In this document: positions 29,978 to 37,861 of the stretch, piece by piece
Numbering within the stretch: position 1 is the stretch's first letter
Layout of the letters: each line of letters opens with the position of its first letter
From: Pseudomonas sp. St316
Lineage (GTDB): Bacteria; Pseudomonadota; Gammaproteobacteria; Pseudomonadales; Pseudomonadaceae
Direction of reading: 5' to 3'
DNA length: 64,000 bases
NCBI RefSeq assembly: GCF_018325905.1
Contig: NZ_AP021901.1
Coordinates: forward strand, 3,162,001-3,226,000
Made by a program: the position numbers and the translations under genes
Notes under the pieces: generated by a model
Database searches by the model: none
What the model was told of the DNA's origin: nothing
What the model saw: only the letters and a program-made list of their open reading frames with translations

Positions 29978-31009
29978 ATGTCTGCGCCATCCGATCATGC
30001 CGCTTCTTGCCCCCTGTCCTTCGATGCTCTGGTGAACCTGCTGGAGAAAATTTTCCTGCGTCATGGCACGTCGACCGAAGTCGCTCGGTGCCTGGCTGAA
30101 AACTGTGCCGGGGCCGAGCGCGACGGCGCCCATAGCCATGGGGTGTTTCGCATTCCTGGTTATGTCTCGACGCTCAACAGCGGTTGGGTCAACGGTCAGG
30201 CCGTGCCGACGGTCGAAGACGTCGCCTCAGGGTTTGTCGCCGTAAACGCCGGCAATGGGTTTGCCCAGCCAGCCCTGGCCGCCGCGCGACCATTGCTGGT
30301 GGCGAAAGCCCGCAGCGCCGGTATCGCGGTCCTGGCCATTCGAAACTCCCATCACTTTGCGGCCCTCTGGCCGGATGTCGAGCCGTTCGCCTATGAAGGC
30401 CTGGTGGCATTGAGTGTGGTCAACAGCATGACGTGTGTGGTGCCCCATGGCGCGGACCGTCCATTGTTCGGCACCAATCCCATTGCCTTCGCCGCACCAC
30501 GGGCCGACGGTGAGCCGATTGTCTTCGACCTCGCCACCAGCGCCATTGCCCACGGCGACGTACAGATTGCGGCACGCAAGGGCGAGTTGTTGCCGCCAGG
30601 AATGGGCGTGGACAGCCTCGGCCAGCCGACCCGCGACCCCAAGGCGATTCTCGAAGGCGGAGCGCTCTTGCCCTTTGGCGGGCACAAGGGCTCGGCGTTG
30701 TCGATGATGGTCGAGTTGCTGGCGGCAGCCCTGACTGGCGGCAACTTTTCCTTCGAATTCGACTGGCACAACCATCCGGGCGCCAAGACCCCGTGGACCG
30801 GTCAGTTGTTGATCGTGATCGACCCGAGCAAGACCGCCGGGCAAAACTTCGCCGAGCGCAGCCAGGAACTGGTCAGGCAGATGCATGGCGTCGGGTTGCG
30901 GCGCTTGCCGGGAGACCGTCGCCATCGCGAACGCAGCAAATCCAATGAGCATGGGATTAGCTTGGACGAACAGACCCTGTTGCAGTTGCGCGAGTTGGCG
31001 GGAATTTGA
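29978..31009 (+). CDS. dpkA: Delta1-piperideine-2-carboxylate/pyrroline-2-carboxylate reductase (Ldh family)
   Basis: NAD(P)H-dependent oxidoreductase of the malate/L-lactate dehydrogenase-2 family (343 aa). From memory the sequence follows pseudomonad DpkA closely, which reduces Delta1-piperideine-2-carboxylate to L-pipecolate in D-lysine catabolism and Delta1-pyrroline-2-carboxylate to L-proline. Diagnostic stretches are ERDGAHSHGVFRIPGY near 47-62, IRNSHHFAALWPDVEPF near 120-136, HGADRPLFGTNPIAFAAP, and LPFGGHKGSALSMMVELLAA. I chose the ATG at 29978 because the conserved protein begins MSAPS; the open frame upstream runs through REP DNA. It is followed 101 bp later by vanR in the same direction; no metabolic link to vanillate is apparent. 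Confidence 0.88.
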   Translation: MSAPSDHAASCPLSFDALVNLLEKIFLRHGTSTEVARCLAENCAGAERDGAHSHGVFRIPGYVSTLNSGWVNGQAVPTVEDVASGFVAVNAGNGFAQPALAAARPLLVAKARSAGIAVLAIRNSHHFAALWPDVEPFAYEGLVALSVVNSMTCVVPHGADRPLFGTNPIAFAAPRADGEPIVFDLATSAIAHGDVQIAARKGELLPPGMGVDSLGQPTRDPKAILEGGALLPFGGHKGSALSMMVELLAAALTGGNFSFEFDWHNHPGAKTPWTGQLLIVIDPSKTAGQNFAERSQELVRQMHGVGLRRLPGDRRHRERSKSNEHGISLDEQTLLQLRELAGI

Positions 31010-31110
31010 ACCAACTTGCTGTGGCGGCCAGCCTGGCTGCCACTGCCTTGCCGTGACACGCTGGGCCAAGCCTTCTACTATGACGGCTTATTTTCTGTGG
31101 AATCGCCTGG

Positions 31111-31824
31111 ATGAGTAAGCCCGGCCAAACGGTGCTGGTTGCGCTGCGCAAGATGATCGCCTCGGGCGAGTTGGCCGCTGGCGAGCGCCTGATGGAAATA
31201 CCCACGGCCGAGTTGTTCGGCGTTTCGCGCATGCCGGTGCGCATGGCGTTCCGTACCTTGGAGCAGGAAGGGTTGCTGGTGCGCTTCGGCGGCCGAGGTT
31301 TCCAGGTGCGTTCGGTCAGTGCCGAGCAAATCGCCGGGGCAGTGGAGGTGCGTGGCGTGCTGGAAGGCCTGGCGGCACGGCAGACGGCTGAGCATGGTTT
31401 GTCTGAAGAGGCCCGCGCGATACTCGAGCAATGCCTGGTGCAGGGCGATGAACTGTTCGCCAAGGGCTATGTGACCGAGGACGACCTGGAGGTCTATCAC
31501 GACCTCAACATGCGCTTTCATCAGGTGATCGTCGAAGGCAGCCACAACCCGGCGATTGCCGATGCCCTGGCTCGCAACGATCATCTGCCATTCGCCTCAG
31601 TCACCGCCCTGGCGGTCGATCGCCAGAACATGGCCGGCGAATTTCGCCGCTTCAACTATGCCCATATGCAACACCATTCGGTGTTCGACGCCCTGATCAA
31701 CCGCCAGAGCGGCCGCGCCGAGGCAATCATGCGCGAGCATGCCAACGCGACCCTGCGCTACGCCGAAGTGTTCGGCTCGACGCTGGCTGACGAACGGATG
31801 ACAGTGATTCTTCGTTCGGAGTGA
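31111..31824 (+). CDS. vanR: GntR/FadR-type regulator, probably VanR
   Basis: Transcription factor (237 aa) with an N-terminal GntR winged-helix (residues 5-70; ERLMEIPTAELFGVSRMPVR is the recognition region) and a C-terminal FCD effector-binding domain (about 78-215, with metal-ligand-like His in HDLNMRFHQVI and HHSVFDAL). In Pseudomonas and Caulobacter, VanR of this family represses vanAB and is released by vanillate. The gene is convergent with vanBA, separated by a REP array. The vanA upstream region has two GGATCC-centred palindromes like the known VanR operator, which supports the name. No similar site lies before vanR itself, so it does not look autoregulated. Confidence 0.85.
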   Translation: MSKPGQTVLVALRKMIASGELAAGERLMEIPTAELFGVSRMPVRMAFRTLEQEGLLVRFGGRGFQVRSVSAEQIAGAVEVRGVLEGLAARQTAEHGLSEEARAILEQCLVQGDELFAKGYVTEDDLEVYHDLNMRFHQVIVEGSHNPAIADALARNDHLPFASVTALAVDRQNMAGEFRRFNYAHMQHHSVFDALINRQSGRAEAIMREHANATLRYAEVFGSTLADERMTVILRSE

Positions 31825-31890
31825 ACAGCCGCCGTTGCGGATGACTGCTGAATTTGTGCCCCCCTATGAATATGTATTCACCCAAGCCCC

Positions 31891-32250
31891 CTGTGGGAGC
31901 GAGCTTGCTCGCGATAGCGGCGTGTCAGCCACTATCAATACTGCCGAACCGACGCCATCGCGAGCAAGCTCGCTCCCACAATGTCCGGTGTTGGATCCAG
32001 AACGATCAGACGACACAAAACAACTGTGGGAGCGAGCTTGCTCGCGATAGCGGCGTGTCAGCCACTATCAATACTGCCGAACCGACGCCATCGCGAGCAA
32101 GCTCGCTCCCACAATGTCCGGTGTTGGATCCAGAACGATCAGACGACACAAAACAACTGTGGGAGCTAGCTTGCTCGCGATAGCGGCGTGTCGGCCACTG
32201 TCAATGCTGCCGAACCGACGCCATCGCGAGCAAGCTCGCTCCCACAATGC
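31891..32250. repeat. REP array with 133-bp tandem unit
   Basis: Units starting at 31891, 32024 and 32157 are near-identical at an exact 133-bp period (two complete, one partial). Each contains an inverted REP pair, a spacer ending GCCGAACCGACGCC and a spacer containing TTGGATCCAG. The array fills the convergent gap between vanR and vanB. No gene is seen. Confidence 0.92.
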
Positions 32251-32256
32251 CCGGTG

Positions 32257-33207
32257 TTAAAGGTCAAGTACCAGCACTGGCGTCCTGGATCTGGAGCAAC
32301 ACGGGGTGAACTGGTCGTTGCAGGCCTGTTCAGCCTCGGTCAGGAACATGTCCCGATGCTCGGGTACACCTTCCAGCACACGGGTCAGGCAGGTGCCGCA
32401 GACACCTTGTTCGCACGAGATCGGGATCTCGATGCCATGGCGCTCCAGCGCCTGCACCACACTGCAGTCCGCCGGCACGTCGAACACTTGGCCGCTGCGG
32501 GCCAGCTTCACCGAAAAACTGCCGTCGGCACGGGTGTCGGCAGGGACGGCGGCGAAGTATTCGCGGTGCAGGCAGTCTTCCTGCCAACCCTGGTTCTTGG
32601 CGGTGTCGAGGATGTGTTGCATGAATCCGCCGGGGCCGCAGACGTAGAGGTGCAAGTCGTCGCTGGGCGCGGCCAGCACCTTGGTGGCGTCCAGCTGGGT
32701 GTCAGGCTCTTCATCGAAATGCAGGAAGACCTGGTCGGCGTAAGGGGATTGGCGCAGGCGCTCGACAAAGGCCGCGCGGTCCCGGGAGCGGGCGCAGTAA
32801 TGCAACTCGAACGCCGCACCGCTCTGGGCCAGGTGCTCGGCCATGCACAGGAGCGGCGTAATGCCGATGCCTCCAGCGAACAGCAGGCTGCGCTGGGCTT
32901 GCGCAGCGAGAGAGAACAGATTGCGCGGTTCGCTGATGTGCAAGCGCATGCCTGGCTGGACCACCTCATGCAGGCTGCGCGAACCACCGCGTGACGCCGG
33001 GTCCTTGAGCACGCCGATGAGGTAGCGATGCCGCTCCTCGGGATGGTTGCACAGCGAGTACTGACGAATCAGCCCGCCAGGCAAGTGCACATCGATATGG
33101 GCGCCGGCGGTGAAGGCCGGTAGCGGCTCGCCATCGACACGCGTCAATTCGTAGCTGCAGATATCGAGGGCTTCGTTGTGTCGCGCCGCGACCTGGACTT
33201 CGATCAT
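32257..33207 (-). CDS. vanB: Vanillate O-demethylase reductase subunit VanB
   Basis: Reductase of the two-component vanillate demethylase (316 aa), passing electrons from NADH to the oxygenase VanA. It is a class IA phthalate-dioxygenase-reductase-type protein. The flavin-binding motif RQYSLC is at 49-53; the NAD-binding motif AGGIGITPLL is at 111-120; the plant-type [2Fe-2S] ferredoxin domain has Cys265, Cys270, Cys273 (SCEQGVCGTC) and Cys303. The 4-bp overlap with vanA shows coupling. It lies downstream of vanA, in the usual vanAB order. Confidence 0.96.
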   Translation of the reverse strand: MIEVQVAARHNEALDICSYELTRVDGEPLPAFTAGAHIDVHLPGGLIRQYSLCNHPEERHRYLIGVLKDPASRGGSRSLHEVVQPGMRLHISEPRNLFSLAAQAQRSLLFAGGIGITPLLCMAEHLAQSGAAFELHYCARSRDRAAFVERLRQSPYADQVFLHFDEEPDTQLDATKVLAAPSDDLHLYVCGPGGFMQHILDTAKNQGWQEDCLHREYFAAVPADTRADGSFSVKLARSGQVFDVPADCSVVQALERHGIEIPISCEQGVCGTCLTRVLEGVPEHRDMFLTEAEQACNDQFTPCCSRSRTPVLVLDL

Positions 33208-34289
33208 GGCCGTTGCTCCACCTGTTGCGGTTGATGACTGCTGGCAATCAACCCGGCCTGTGCTTCCCGTTCCCGTGCGATCCAGCGCTCCAGCACCCGG
33301 CGGGACTGTACGCCGCCAGCGTCGATGTTGAGCTTGAGCAAGTTGCGTTGCGGATGGTCCAGCAAATTGCGCTGTTGGCGTTCGAGCATTTCCAGGTCTT
33401 CACTGAAAATCTTGCCTTGGCCTTCGCGAATCGACGCAGTGAGGGCTTCATCCTGCGGTTGGAAGTGCCGGGCCATGCCCCAGAAGTACCAGATCGAAGT
33501 CTCGGTCTCCGGCGTGATGAAATCCACCACGATGCTCGACGCCTTGAATTGCGGTGCGGCGTGATAACCGCCGTTGCCGGCATGGGCTACGCCGACTTCG
33601 ATCAGTACATGGCTGGGCGGGGTGAAACGGCAGATCTGCCAGCGATCCACCGGCACGTCATCGGCCAGGTTATTGCCGCGTAATGCCATGCGCCAGAACG
33701 GCGGGGCCATGATGTTTTCCATGTGCCGGGCAGTGACCACTTCATCACCGTCGACCGTGGTTACCGGCGGTGCCTCGTCGATTTCCTTCTGGCCGATGCT
33801 TGAGGCGTGAACGTAGGTTTCGTGGGTCAGGTCCATCAGGTTGTCGATCATCAGGCGATAGTCGCACTGGATATGGAACAGGCCGCCACCGTAGGCCCAT
33901 TCATCGCTTTCGGCCCATTCCAGATGATGGATCAGCGCCGGGTCGGCCAGCGCCTGGTCACCGGCCCACACCCAGATGAACCCATGCCGTTCCTGCACCG
34001 CATAGGTCTTGTTGCAAGGAAAGCCTCGTACCCGTTGCCCCGGCATCTCGACGGTCTTGCCGTCGCAGCCCATCACCAAACCGTGATAGCCGCACACCAG
34101 GTTGCCGTTTTCGACATAGCCCAAGGAGAGCGGGGCGCCGCGATGGGGGCAGAAGTCTTCCACCGCCGCGACCTTGCCTTCATGCCCCCGGTAAAAAACC
34201 ATCTTTTCACCACAGATCTGGCGACCCAGGGGCTTGTCGACGATTTCATCGGGGGTGCAGGCAACGTACCAGGCATTTTTGGGGTACAT
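33204..34289 (-). CDS. vanA: Vanillate O-demethylase oxygenase subunit VanA
   Basis: Rieske non-haem iron oxygenase (361 aa) that demethylates vanillate to protocatechuate, releasing formaldehyde. The Rieske centre is CPHRGAPLSLGY (Cys47, His49) and CGYHG (Cys66, His69). The mononuclear iron site is in DNLMDLTHETYVHASSIG. I placed the start at the ATG at 34287-34289, where GGAGATCCC provides the ribosome site and where homologues start (MYPKNAWYVACTP). A strong promoter and two VanR-like operators lie directly upstream (34321-34407), so induction by vanillate is expected. Confidence 0.97.
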   Translation of the reverse strand: MYPKNAWYVACTPDEIVDKPLGRQICGEKMVFYRGHEGKVAAVEDFCPHRGAPLSLGYVENGNLVCGYHGLVMGCDGKTVEMPGQRVRGFPCNKTYAVQERHGFIWVWAGDQALADPALIHHLEWAESDEWAYGGGLFHIQCDYRLMIDNLMDLTHETYVHASSIGQKEIDEAPPVTTVDGDEVVTARHMENIMAPPFWRMALRGNNLADDVPVDRWQICRFTPPSHVLIEVGVAHAGNGGYHAAPQFKASSIVVDFITPETETSIWYFWGMARHFQPQDEALTASIREGQGKIFSEDLEMLERQQRNLLDHPQRNLLKLNIDAGGVQSRRVLERWIAREREAQAGLIASSHQPQQVEQRP

Positions 34290-34320
34290 GAGGGATCTCC
34301 AGGCGGATGTTGTTCTTGTC

Positions 34321-34332
34321 TGTGGATCCATT
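34321..34332. promoter_or_regulatory. VanR-like operator O1, next to the vanA -10 box
   Basis: TGTGGATCCATT, a partly symmetric site centred on GGATCC (34324-34329). It overlaps the predicted vanA transcription start, the classic place for a repressor. The known Caulobacter VanR operator is ATTGGATCCAAT, sharing the GGATCC core. O1 is a less perfect palindrome than O2. Confidence 0.6.
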
Positions 34333-34359
34333 AACACTCTTAACTAATTTCGTTGTCAA
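34330..34359 (-). promoter_or_regulatory. Predicted sigma-70 promoter of vanAB
   Basis: Read on the minus strand: TTGACA (34354-34359), an 18-bp spacer, then GTTAAT (34330-34335), four of six matches to TATAAT. The start site would fall near 34323, inside operator O1, about 35 nt before the vanA ATG. Confidence 0.6.
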
Positions 34360-34393
34360 CGGTTTTGCGGTGAAAATGGATGGTTGGTTGCAT

Positions 34394-34407
34394 CAATGGA
34401 TCCATTG
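34394..34407. promoter_or_regulatory. VanR-like operator O2, perfect 14-bp palindrome
   Basis: CAATGGATCCATTG is a perfect palindrome centred on GGATCC, 73 bp from O1 (about seven helical turns) and 105 bp upstream of vanA. The spacing would allow a DNA loop with O1. It also lies on the upstream side of the divergent GlcG/HbpS-like gene at 34569. Confidence 0.65.
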
Positions 34408-34568
34408 GCGGGCTGTTGGTGCACGCTCAGAACCGATAGGGCGCCGACACCCGGGCTTCAATGAACCGCAGCAGGTGCGCTATGGTTCGCAGAGCGAAGT
34501 ATTCCTCGACCTGCTGGGGCGGGTGCCTGATTGTCTCGGGCTTGCTGTTGCACAACACGGAGTGATCC

Positions 34569-34994
34569 ATGAAAACCAAAGCGGTACTCACTGAGCAGGA
34601 TGTTGCGCAGTTGCTGGTGGCGGCCAAGGAGCTGGCGCACCAGCGTCAATGGGCGGTGTCGGTCTGCGTGGTGGACGACGGTGGTCATCCCCTTGGGCTG
34701 TTGCGCCTGGACGAGGCCTCGCCGCTATCGGCCTATATCGCCACCGAAAAAGCGCGCACGGCCGCCATGGGACGGCGCGACAGCAAGGTCTTCGAGGACA
34801 TGATCAATGGCGGTCGTTACGCGTTTCTCAGCGCTCCGCACCTGCAAGGCATGCTTGAAGGCGGCGTGACCATTCGTCATGACGGCCAGTGCATTGGTGC
34901 CATCGGGGTGTCTGGGGTCAAGGCTGAGCAGGATGCTGAATTGGCTCGTTTGGCGGTGGAGACGGTATTGCCGGCGATCACTCCGGATGCCTGA
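34569..34994 (+). CDS. GlcG/HbpS-type haem-degrading/binding protein
   Basis: A 141-residue cytoplasmic protein of the GlcG/HbpS superfamily (Pfam-type Haem_degrading). It shows the family's central VSVCVVDDGGHPLGLLRLDEA, the YIATEKARTA helix, GGRYAFLS and the C-terminal GGVTIRHDGQCIGAIGVSG. Known relatives bind haem or modulate redox sensing, and many sit in aromatic or glycolate catabolic loci with unclear function. It is divergent from vanA across a 279-bp region holding operator O2, so VanR control is possible. ATG with GGAG upstream. Confidence 0.85.
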   Translation: MKTKAVLTEQDVAQLLVAAKELAHQRQWAVSVCVVDDGGHPLGLLRLDEASPLSAYIATEKARTAAMGRRDSKVFEDMINGGRYAFLSAPHLQGMLEGGVTIRHDGQCIGAIGVSGVKAEQDAELARLAVETVLPAITPDA

Positions 34995-35008
34995 GGCGGC
35001 CACAAACC

Positions 35009-35036
35009 TGTGGGAGCGAGCTTGCTCGCGACAGCG
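35009..35036. repeat. Single REP
   Basis: One standard REP (TGTGGGAGCGAGCTTGCTCGCGACAG) lies 15 bp after the GlcG/HbpS-like stop. A second, degenerate copy may follow near 35072-35096. Confidence 0.7.
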
Positions 35037-35176
35037 GTGGAGCGTCACAGATGCATCTACAGACCTTACACCACCGCGAGCAGACCCGGACTCCACAAGG
35101 TTTGCACAAATCTTCCAGATACTCAGCTCATCAGCAGTTAATCTGCCAAGAGCACATTCACCAAGCAGGATAGGGC

Positions 35177-36013
35177 ATGACCACGCGCAACTGGATCGAT
35201 CTCAAGCAGGACGCCACGTCCGGTATCGAGACCGTGCGCGCACATTTCGAGGGGCATGCCTATGATCCCCACTGGCATGACAGCTATCTGGTGGGCGTGA
35301 CCGAGCAAGGCGTGCAGCAGTTTCATTGCCGCCGCCAGCAGCACAACAGCACGCCGGGCAAAGTGTTCCTGCTTGAGCCCGGCGAGCTGCATGACGGCAA
35401 CGCCCCTCACGACCACGGGTTTACCTACCGCACGTTGTACCTGGAGCCTCAATGGCTGGAGCGTGAATTGCGTTCCTTGTTTGACGTGGCGCCGGACAAC
35501 GCGCAACTAGGGTTTGCCGCGACGCTGACGGACGATGCGCGGCTGGCGAGTGCCACGGCCATGGCCTTCCAGAGCCTGCACGAGCAGGAGATCCGCATCG
35601 TGCGCCAGACGGCCCTCGATACGCTGTTGGCCAACCTGACCCAACACCTGCACTGGCGGGCGCGCATCAACCCGGATCCGCGGCTGCCATTGGTGGCGCA
35701 GCAGGCCCGGGATTATCTGCACAGTCACTTAAGCGATGACGTCGGACTGGATGACTTGGCGCAAGTCACCGGTGTGGATCGTTTCCGCCTGACCCGGGCG
35801 TTCAAGGCGGCTTTCGGCCTGGCACCCCATGCCTATCTGATCCAGTTGCGCCTGGCTCGCGCCCGGCGCCTGCTGGCGCGTGGCGAGAGTGCCGTGGCGG
35901 TGGCGGCCATGCTCGGTTTTGCCGACCAAAGCCACTTGGGCCGCTGGTTCCAGCGCGCCTATCGCCTGAGCCCGGCGGACTATCGCAAGCGCTGCTCAAT
36001 TGTTCCAGACTGA
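35177..36013 (+). CDS. AraC-family regulator with cupin sensor domain
   Basis: Transcription regulator (278 aa). Residues 10-110 form the AraC-type cupin (HFEGHAYDPHWHDSYLVGV, LEPGELHDGNAP), often a small-ligand sensor. Residues 180-275 carry the two helix-turn-helix motifs (LDDLAQVTGVDRFRLTRAFKA; AVAAMLGFADQSHLGRWFQRA). The downstream LysE-type exporter starts 54 bp later in the same direction. The pair looks like a typical AraC-LysE unit in which the regulator senses an amino acid-like compound and controls the exporter. The ligand is unknown. Confidence 0.9.
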   Translation: MTTRNWIDLKQDATSGIETVRAHFEGHAYDPHWHDSYLVGVTEQGVQQFHCRRQQHNSTPGKVFLLEPGELHDGNAPHDHGFTYRTLYLEPQWLERELRSLFDVAPDNAQLGFAATLTDDARLASATAMAFQSLHEQEIRIVRQTALDTLLANLTQHLHWRARINPDPRLPLVAQQARDYLHSHLSDDVGLDDLAQVTGVDRFRLTRAFKAAFGLAPHAYLIQLRLARARRLLARGESAVAVAAMLGFADQSHLGRWFQRAYRLSPADYRKRCSIVPD

Positions 36014-36067
36014 CCACGGCTTCATGGGGATGATCAAGCGATCGATCAATCACCGAGATGTTGCTCC

Positions 36068-36670
36068 ATGGACCAGTTACTGCCGTTTGCCTTGTTCGCG
36101 TTTGTCGCCTCCATCACCCCGGGCCCGACCAATATCCTGGTCTTGAGCCATAGCTCGCGCTTCGGCCTGGCAACCACCGTGCCGATCATCCTCGGTGCCT
36201 GCGCGGCGGCGGCCTTGCTGGTGCTGTTGGTCGGCACCGGGTTGGGAGACGTGCTGGTGCGCCATGCCACGATTCAGACGCTGCTCTCATGGGCGGGCAT
36301 TGCCTGGTTGAGCTGGATGGCCTGGCAGATTTTCAGCGCACCGGCCGAGGCCATCGACCCGGACCGACCGGTCGAAGGCCCGCGGCTGGGCCTGGCGGGG
36401 GCTGCCGGGTTGCAGTTGGTGAACCCGAAAACCTGGATGATGGCGTTGGCGGTGGTCAGCGTTTTCGCGGGGACGGAGGCCGACCGCACCGTGCGGGTCC
36501 TCTGGCTGTCCCTGGCATTCTTTGCCATTTCGATCCCGTGCATGACCGTCTGGGCCTACCTTGGCCGCGGCGCTGCACGGTTCTGCCGTTCCGCCGTGGC
36601 GATGGGACGGTTCAATCGGGTCATGGCGGTGATGCTGCTGGTATCGGCGTGGTTGACCTTGGTGGTCTGA
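36068..36670 (+). CDS. LysE/RhtB-family amino acid exporter
   Basis: Inner-membrane exporter of the LysE superfamily (200 aa, the usual length), with about six hydrophobic segments. The family signature is at the N-terminus: FVASITPGPTNILVLSHSSRFG (residues 13-34; TPGPTN is diagnostic). GLQLVNPKTWMMAL near 117-130 is the second conserved region. It probably exports an amino acid or homoserine-lactone-like molecule; the specificity cannot be read. It is likely controlled by the AraC regulator immediately upstream. Confidence 0.9.
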   Translation: MDQLLPFALFAFVASITPGPTNILVLSHSSRFGLATTVPIILGACAAAALLVLLVGTGLGDVLVRHATIQTLLSWAGIAWLSWMAWQIFSAPAEAIDPDRPVEGPRLGLAGAAGLQLVNPKTWMMALAVVSVFAGTEADRTVRVLWLSLAFFAISIPCMTVWAYLGRGAARFCRSAVAMGRFNRVMAVMLLVSAWLTLVV

Positions 36671-36683
36671 CGTCGGGATCGTT

Positions 36684-36797
36684 GTAGGAGCTGCCGAAGG
36701 TTGCGATCTTTTGATTTTGATTTTGATCTTTCGCTCTAGACTCAATTGGCGTTGGAAAGATCGCAGCCTCGTTGCACTCGACAGCTCCTACACAGGC
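36684..36797. repeat. Long inverted repeat, TGTAGGAGCTG type
   Basis: GTAGGAGCTGccgaaggttgCGATCTTT at the left and AAAGATCGcagcc...CAGCTCCTACA at the right form an imperfect palindrome of about 112 bp in the convergent gap between the LysE gene and the methyltransferase gene. This is a second REP-like family, different in sequence from the GCGAGCAAGCTCGC type. Confidence 0.75.
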
Positions 36798-36806
36798 CAG
36801 GCCAGG

Positions 36807-37754
36807 TCAGTGCTCAGGGGCTGACTTGAAGACCAGGGCCTTGAGGCCACACGCCAGATCGATATCTGGAAATTCCGGCGGATTTTCCAGGCGTTTCTCG
36901 AAGACCAGCCCCGGCGCTTGCTGGGTAACGCCGTCGATGAGGAAATCCGCGCCGGTGGCCGGGTCGTTGCTGCAGGCCAGGACGGTACCGTGCGCCATCA
37001 GCAGTTCCGGCAGGCGGCGCAGCACCCGCTGATAGTCCTTGGTCAGCAGGAAGCTGCCTTTCTGGAAGGTCGGCGGATCGATGATCACCAGGTCGTACGG
37101 GCCACTGTTGATCACCTTGCCCCAGGACTTGAACAAGTCGTGGCCGAGGAAGCTCACCTGGCTCAGGTCGTGGCCATTCAATCGATGGTTGTCGCGACCT
37201 CGGCTCAGGGCCGCCCGGGACATGTCCAGATTGACCACATGCTGCGCGCCGCCTGCGATGGCCGCCACCGAGAAACCGCAGGTATAGGCGAACAGGTTCA
37301 GTACCCGTTTGCCCTCGGCGTTGGCCCGGACCCAGTCGCGGCCATAGCGCATATCGAGGAACAGGCCGTTGTTCTGCTTCTTGCCCAGATCGATCCGGTA
37401 ACGCAGGCCGCCTTCGGTCAGGGTCCATTCATCAATGGGCTCGCCCACCAGCCATTGGGTGAGGCTTTGCGGCAGGTAGCGGTGCTGCACTGCCAGGGTA
37501 TGGGCCTGGCTGTGTTGCCAGGCCGGCGACTTAGTGAGCGCCAGGAGTGTCGCGCTCAAATCGTCCAGGTACGTGGGTTCCGGCTCCTTGAACAGCGAGA
37601 CCAGCACCACCCCTTGCAACCAGTCGACAGTGATTTGCTCCAGGCCGGGCCAGCAGCGCCCGCGGCCATGAAACAGGCGCCGGGTTTCTGCTGGCACCGA
37701 CTCCAGGGCTGTCAGCAAATGGGCGTGAAGGGTTTGGAGGGCTACGCAATTCAT
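36807..37754 (-). CDS. Class I SAM-dependent methyltransferase, RlmI/RlmK-like
   Basis: Predicted RNA methyltransferase (315 aa). The central NGLFLDMRYGRDWVR segment and the SAM-binding VLNLFAYTCGFSVAAIAGGA (about 172-191) match the RlmI/RlmK-type family that makes m5C or m7G in 23S rRNA. The catalytic-type motif is VIIDPPTFQKG near 240-250. It lacks a recognisable N-terminal PUA domain, and the first 120 residues are divergent, so which nucleotide it modifies is unknown. It is monocistronic between two repeats. Confidence 0.8.
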   Translation of the reverse strand: MNCVALQTLHAHLLTALESVPAETRRLFHGRGRCWPGLEQITVDWLQGVVLVSLFKEPEPTYLDDLSATLLALTKSPAWQHSQAHTLAVQHRYLPQSLTQWLVGEPIDEWTLTEGGLRYRIDLGKKQNNGLFLDMRYGRDWVRANAEGKRVLNLFAYTCGFSVAAIAGGAQHVVNLDMSRAALSRGRDNHRLNGHDLSQVSFLGHDLFKSWGKVINSGPYDLVIIDPPTFQKGSFLLTKDYQRVLRRLPELLMAHGTVLACSNDPATGADFLIDGVTQQAPGLVFEKRLENPPEFPDIDLACGLKALVFKSAPEH

Positions 37755-37816
37755 TCAGGCAACGCCAGGGATTCGAAAGGCCGGCATTTTAACCACAGAC
37801 CCACCCGACGCAATCC

Positions 37817-37858
37817 CTGTGGCGAGGGAGCTTGCTCCCACTCGGCTGCGAAGCAGAC
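37817..37858. repeat. Short inverted repeat, GTGGCGAGGGAGCTTGCTCCC type
   Basis: A third palindromic family (stem GGGAGC/GCTCCC), followed by TCGGCTGCGAAGCAG. It sits between the methyltransferase start and the stop of the L,D-transpeptidase gene. Confidence 0.65.
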
Positions 37859-37861
37859 GCA

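Noticed and set aside
31991..32133. TTGGATCCAG sites in the REP array near vanR, resembling VanR operators
   Set aside because: They are part of the repeated spacer, only half-palindromic, and not near a promoter.
34307..34594. 95-residue open frame between vanA and the GlcG/HbpS-like gene
   Set aside because: Crosses the promoter and operators, lacks a start site and resembles no protein family.
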